Of a stretch of DNA of 64,000 nt, positions 61,265 to 64,000 are shown piece after piece (the stretch's first letter is position 1; every line of letters starts with the position of its first letter). Origin of the DNA: Pseudomonadota bacterium (GTDB lineage: Bacteria > Pseudomonadota > Alphaproteobacteria > Rhizobiales > Rhizobiaceae). The notes under the pieces were generated by a model. That model saw only the letters and a program-made list of their open reading frames with translations, made no database searches and was not told the origin of the DNA. Position numbers and translations under genes: made by a program. Location of the stretch: contig JAEXYH010000015.1 in NCBI GenBank assembly GCA_023451735.1, forward strand, positions 71,784-135,783. The letters run 5' to 3'.

Positions 61265-61294
61265 AAAAACGGCTGCCGGAAACCCGGCAGCCGT
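61265..61294 (-). terminator. Intrinsic terminator of clpX
   Basis: On the minus strand, 11-bp stem ACGGCTGCCGG / CCGGCAGCCGT with a 4-base loop, followed by TTTTTCG. It lies 30 bp after the clpX stop. Confidence 0.85.
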
Positions 61295-61323
61295 GTCTCG
61301 AACTGGTGTTTCGCGCAAGGCGG

Positions 61324-62598
<1,275 letters not shown>

Positions 62599-63092
62599 TC
62601 CTATCTCCGTCCGCCGTTCGATCTTCGTTCGCAGGGTGTCGCTCAGATCGGGACATGTCCCGTAGTCGTCTACGGGTTGACCGTAGATAGAGCAATTGCC
62701 GTACCAAAAAAGACCTTTGTTCCAAAATGCCGCGTGAATCCGCGGCCAAATCGAATCTCCGCGATACTAACCGATCCACGCTAGCGAACCATGCTGGCAG
62801 CCGATGATCAAGAATTCGCTAATCGGCACACCGTCACCATCGATGACGATTACGCGATTTGCGCAGCTTCCGCGAGTGTATCCAGCAATTCGGAGCACAT
62901 TGCGCGAATACGCCGCTCGCATCCTGGTACGAAAGCGGAACTTCCGCACCAATTCCGGCACCGAGTACCGGCACGAAAAATTCGACCCGTCGGCTTTGAT
63001 CTTGGTTTGTATCGAAGAAGCCGGGCCGCGCTTACGCGATCCGACGCTATGTTGCCAAGCTGTTCTCAGACTGCGCCGAGAACGAGTCTTGC
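62599..63092. other. clpX-clpP intergenic region
   Basis: About 490 bp. I see no supported gene. It must hold the clpX promoter and the end of clpP transcript; short frames on both strands look random. Confidence 0.5.
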
Positions 63093-63728
63093 CTAGACCG
63101 GCTTCGCAGCGCCCGGCTCTTCGGCGCGCTTGTCGATCACCTTGTCGATCAGCCCGAATTCCTTGGCCTGATCGGCGGTCATGAAGTTATCGCGCTCGAG
63201 CGCGTTGTGGATTTCGTCGTAGGGACGACCGGTGTGCTTCACATAGATCTCGTTCAGGCGACGCTTCAGGCTCTCGACTTCCTTGGCATGGATCAGGATG
63301 TCGGTGGCCTGGCCCTGGAAGCCGCCCGAGGGCTGATGCACCATGACGCGGGCGTTCGGCAGCGCGAAGCGCATGTCCTTCTCGCCCGCGGTCAGCAGCA
63401 GCGAGCCCATGGATGCAGCCTGGCCCGTGCACAGCGTGGAGACCGGCGGACGGATGAACTGCATCGTGTCGTAGATCGAGAGACCCGACGTCACCACGCC
63501 ACCGGGCGAGTTGATGTACATCGAGATTTCCTTCTTCGGATTTTCCGCTTCCAGGAACAGCAGCTGCGCGACGATCAGGGTCGCCATGCCGTCTTCCACC
63601 GGACCGGTCACGAAGATGATGCGTTCTTTCAGGAGGCGCGAGAAGATGTCGTAGGCCCGCTCGCCGCGATTGGTCTGCTCGACCACCATCGGAACGAGGT
63701 TCATGTAGGTTTCGATCGGATCGCGCAT
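63093..63728 (-). CDS. clpP: ClpP protease subunit
   Basis: 211 residues with the catalytic triad S106 (GQAASMGSLL), H131 (VMVHQPSGG) and D180 (ERDNFM). Forms a double seven-subunit barrel with ClpX or ClpA to degrade proteins. Core housekeeping copy, distinct from the ClpP-like protein at 45302-45871. Upstream sequence to the window edge has no gene that I can support. Confidence 0.97.
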   Translation of the reverse strand: MRDPIETYMNLVPMVVEQTNRGERAYDIFSRLLKERIIFVTGPVEDGMATLIVAQLLFLEAENPKKEISMYINSPGGVVTSGLSIYDTMQFIRPPVSTLCTGQAASMGSLLLTAGEKDMRFALPNARVMVHQPSGGFQGQATDILIHAKEVESLKRRLNEIYVKHTGRPYDEIHNALERDNFMTADQAKEFGLIDKVIDKRAEEPGAAKPV

Positions 63729-63954
63729 AGAGCACCCAAAGGTTTGGAGGAGACAGGCCGCGGGAATGCGCGAATGTCCCGTGATGCAGGAAGAAATAAC
63801 AAGAGCCCACAGATATGAGCCAATCGGGCGACAACAAGACCATGGGTCAGGTCAAAGCCCTGCCCGTCAGTTCAAGCCGATTCTGGCGGGCATCGCAAAG
63901 CGATGCAGCACAGATGGGAGCTGATTCGGGCAGTATCCTTAATGACAGAGCTTG

Positions 63955-64000
63955 TCGGGGGGGGGCAAACCCCCCGGGGCCCCCCCGACCGGGGCCCCGG
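63955..64000. other. Low-complexity G/C tail, likely contig-end artefact
   Basis: The last 45 bases consist of alternating poly-G, poly-C and GGGGCCCC-type blocks, unlike any nearby sequence. Confidence 0.6.

Noticed and set aside
62767..63184. Open frames between clpX and clpP
   Set aside because: Composition and lack of ribosome sites suggest random frames in the promoter region.

Overview
The window reads as chromosomal DNA of a GC-rich alphaproteobacterium of the Hyphomicrobiales, most likely the Bradyrhizobium/Afipia/Rhodopseudomonas group. Four things point there: SOS operators of the alphaproteobacterial type (GTTC-N7-GTTC), promoters of the alphaproteobacterial general stress sigma factor type (EcfG, GGAAC-N16-CGTT), an Omp25/31-like outer membrane protein, and a clpP-clpX-lon block next to a LuxR/LuxI pair whose synthase resembles the BjaI/RpaI kind. 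Genus is inferred, not proven.

Region 1 (1-18.6 kb) is a DNA damage and mutagenesis region. It begins with a mutasome locus (imuB, cut by the window edge, and imuA), divergent from an SRAP-small protein-dinB operon, with a LexA box between them. A second, diverged imuA...dinB locus lies at 15.5-18.6 kb. There imuB and most of dnaE2 have been deleted, leaving 5' imuB joined to 3' dnaE2. Between the two are an AlbA_2-domain protein, a four-gene iron-siderophore uptake operon (TonB receptor, DUF3649, PepSY, DUF3325), a short UvrA paralogue with an altered first Walker A motif, and a 738-residue FAN1-like nuclease fused to a DEDDh exonuclease. The fusion gene has its own LexA box.

Region 2 (18.9-50 kb) is a stress-response island of mostly small genes: outer membrane protein, GlgA-like glycosyltransferase, YetF-like protein, Crp/Fnr regulator, two PAS-rich hybrid histidine kinases, Ku, exonuclease III, DUF892 ferritin-like protein, PilZ protein, a catalase-like protein with a YdeP-like molybdoenzyme, a PNPOx-like protein, DUF4142, DUF2934, a MOSC protein, a ClpP-like protease and the large catalase KatE. 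I found four perfect GGAAC-N16-CGTT promoters and about ten one-mismatch versions, nearly all 18-75 bp upstream of start codons. This suggests a co-regulated EcfG regulon.

Region 3 (about 45.9-54.3 kb) carries many broken genes: an SDR gene with three frames, a frameshifted isochorismatase, a truncated iron permease, an N-terminally truncated L-serine dehydratase and a fragment of an ABC substrate-binding protein. Among them are a few intact genes, including katE, an RHH protein and an RsbQ-like hydrolase with an extra N-terminal domain.

Region 4 (54.4-64 kb) looks like core chromosome: pepT, luxR-luxI with a small downstream gene, tRNA-Val(UAC), a GFA protein, then lon, clpX and clpP on the minus strand with clear terminators. 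The last 45 bases are low-complexity G/C runs that look like a contig-end artefact.
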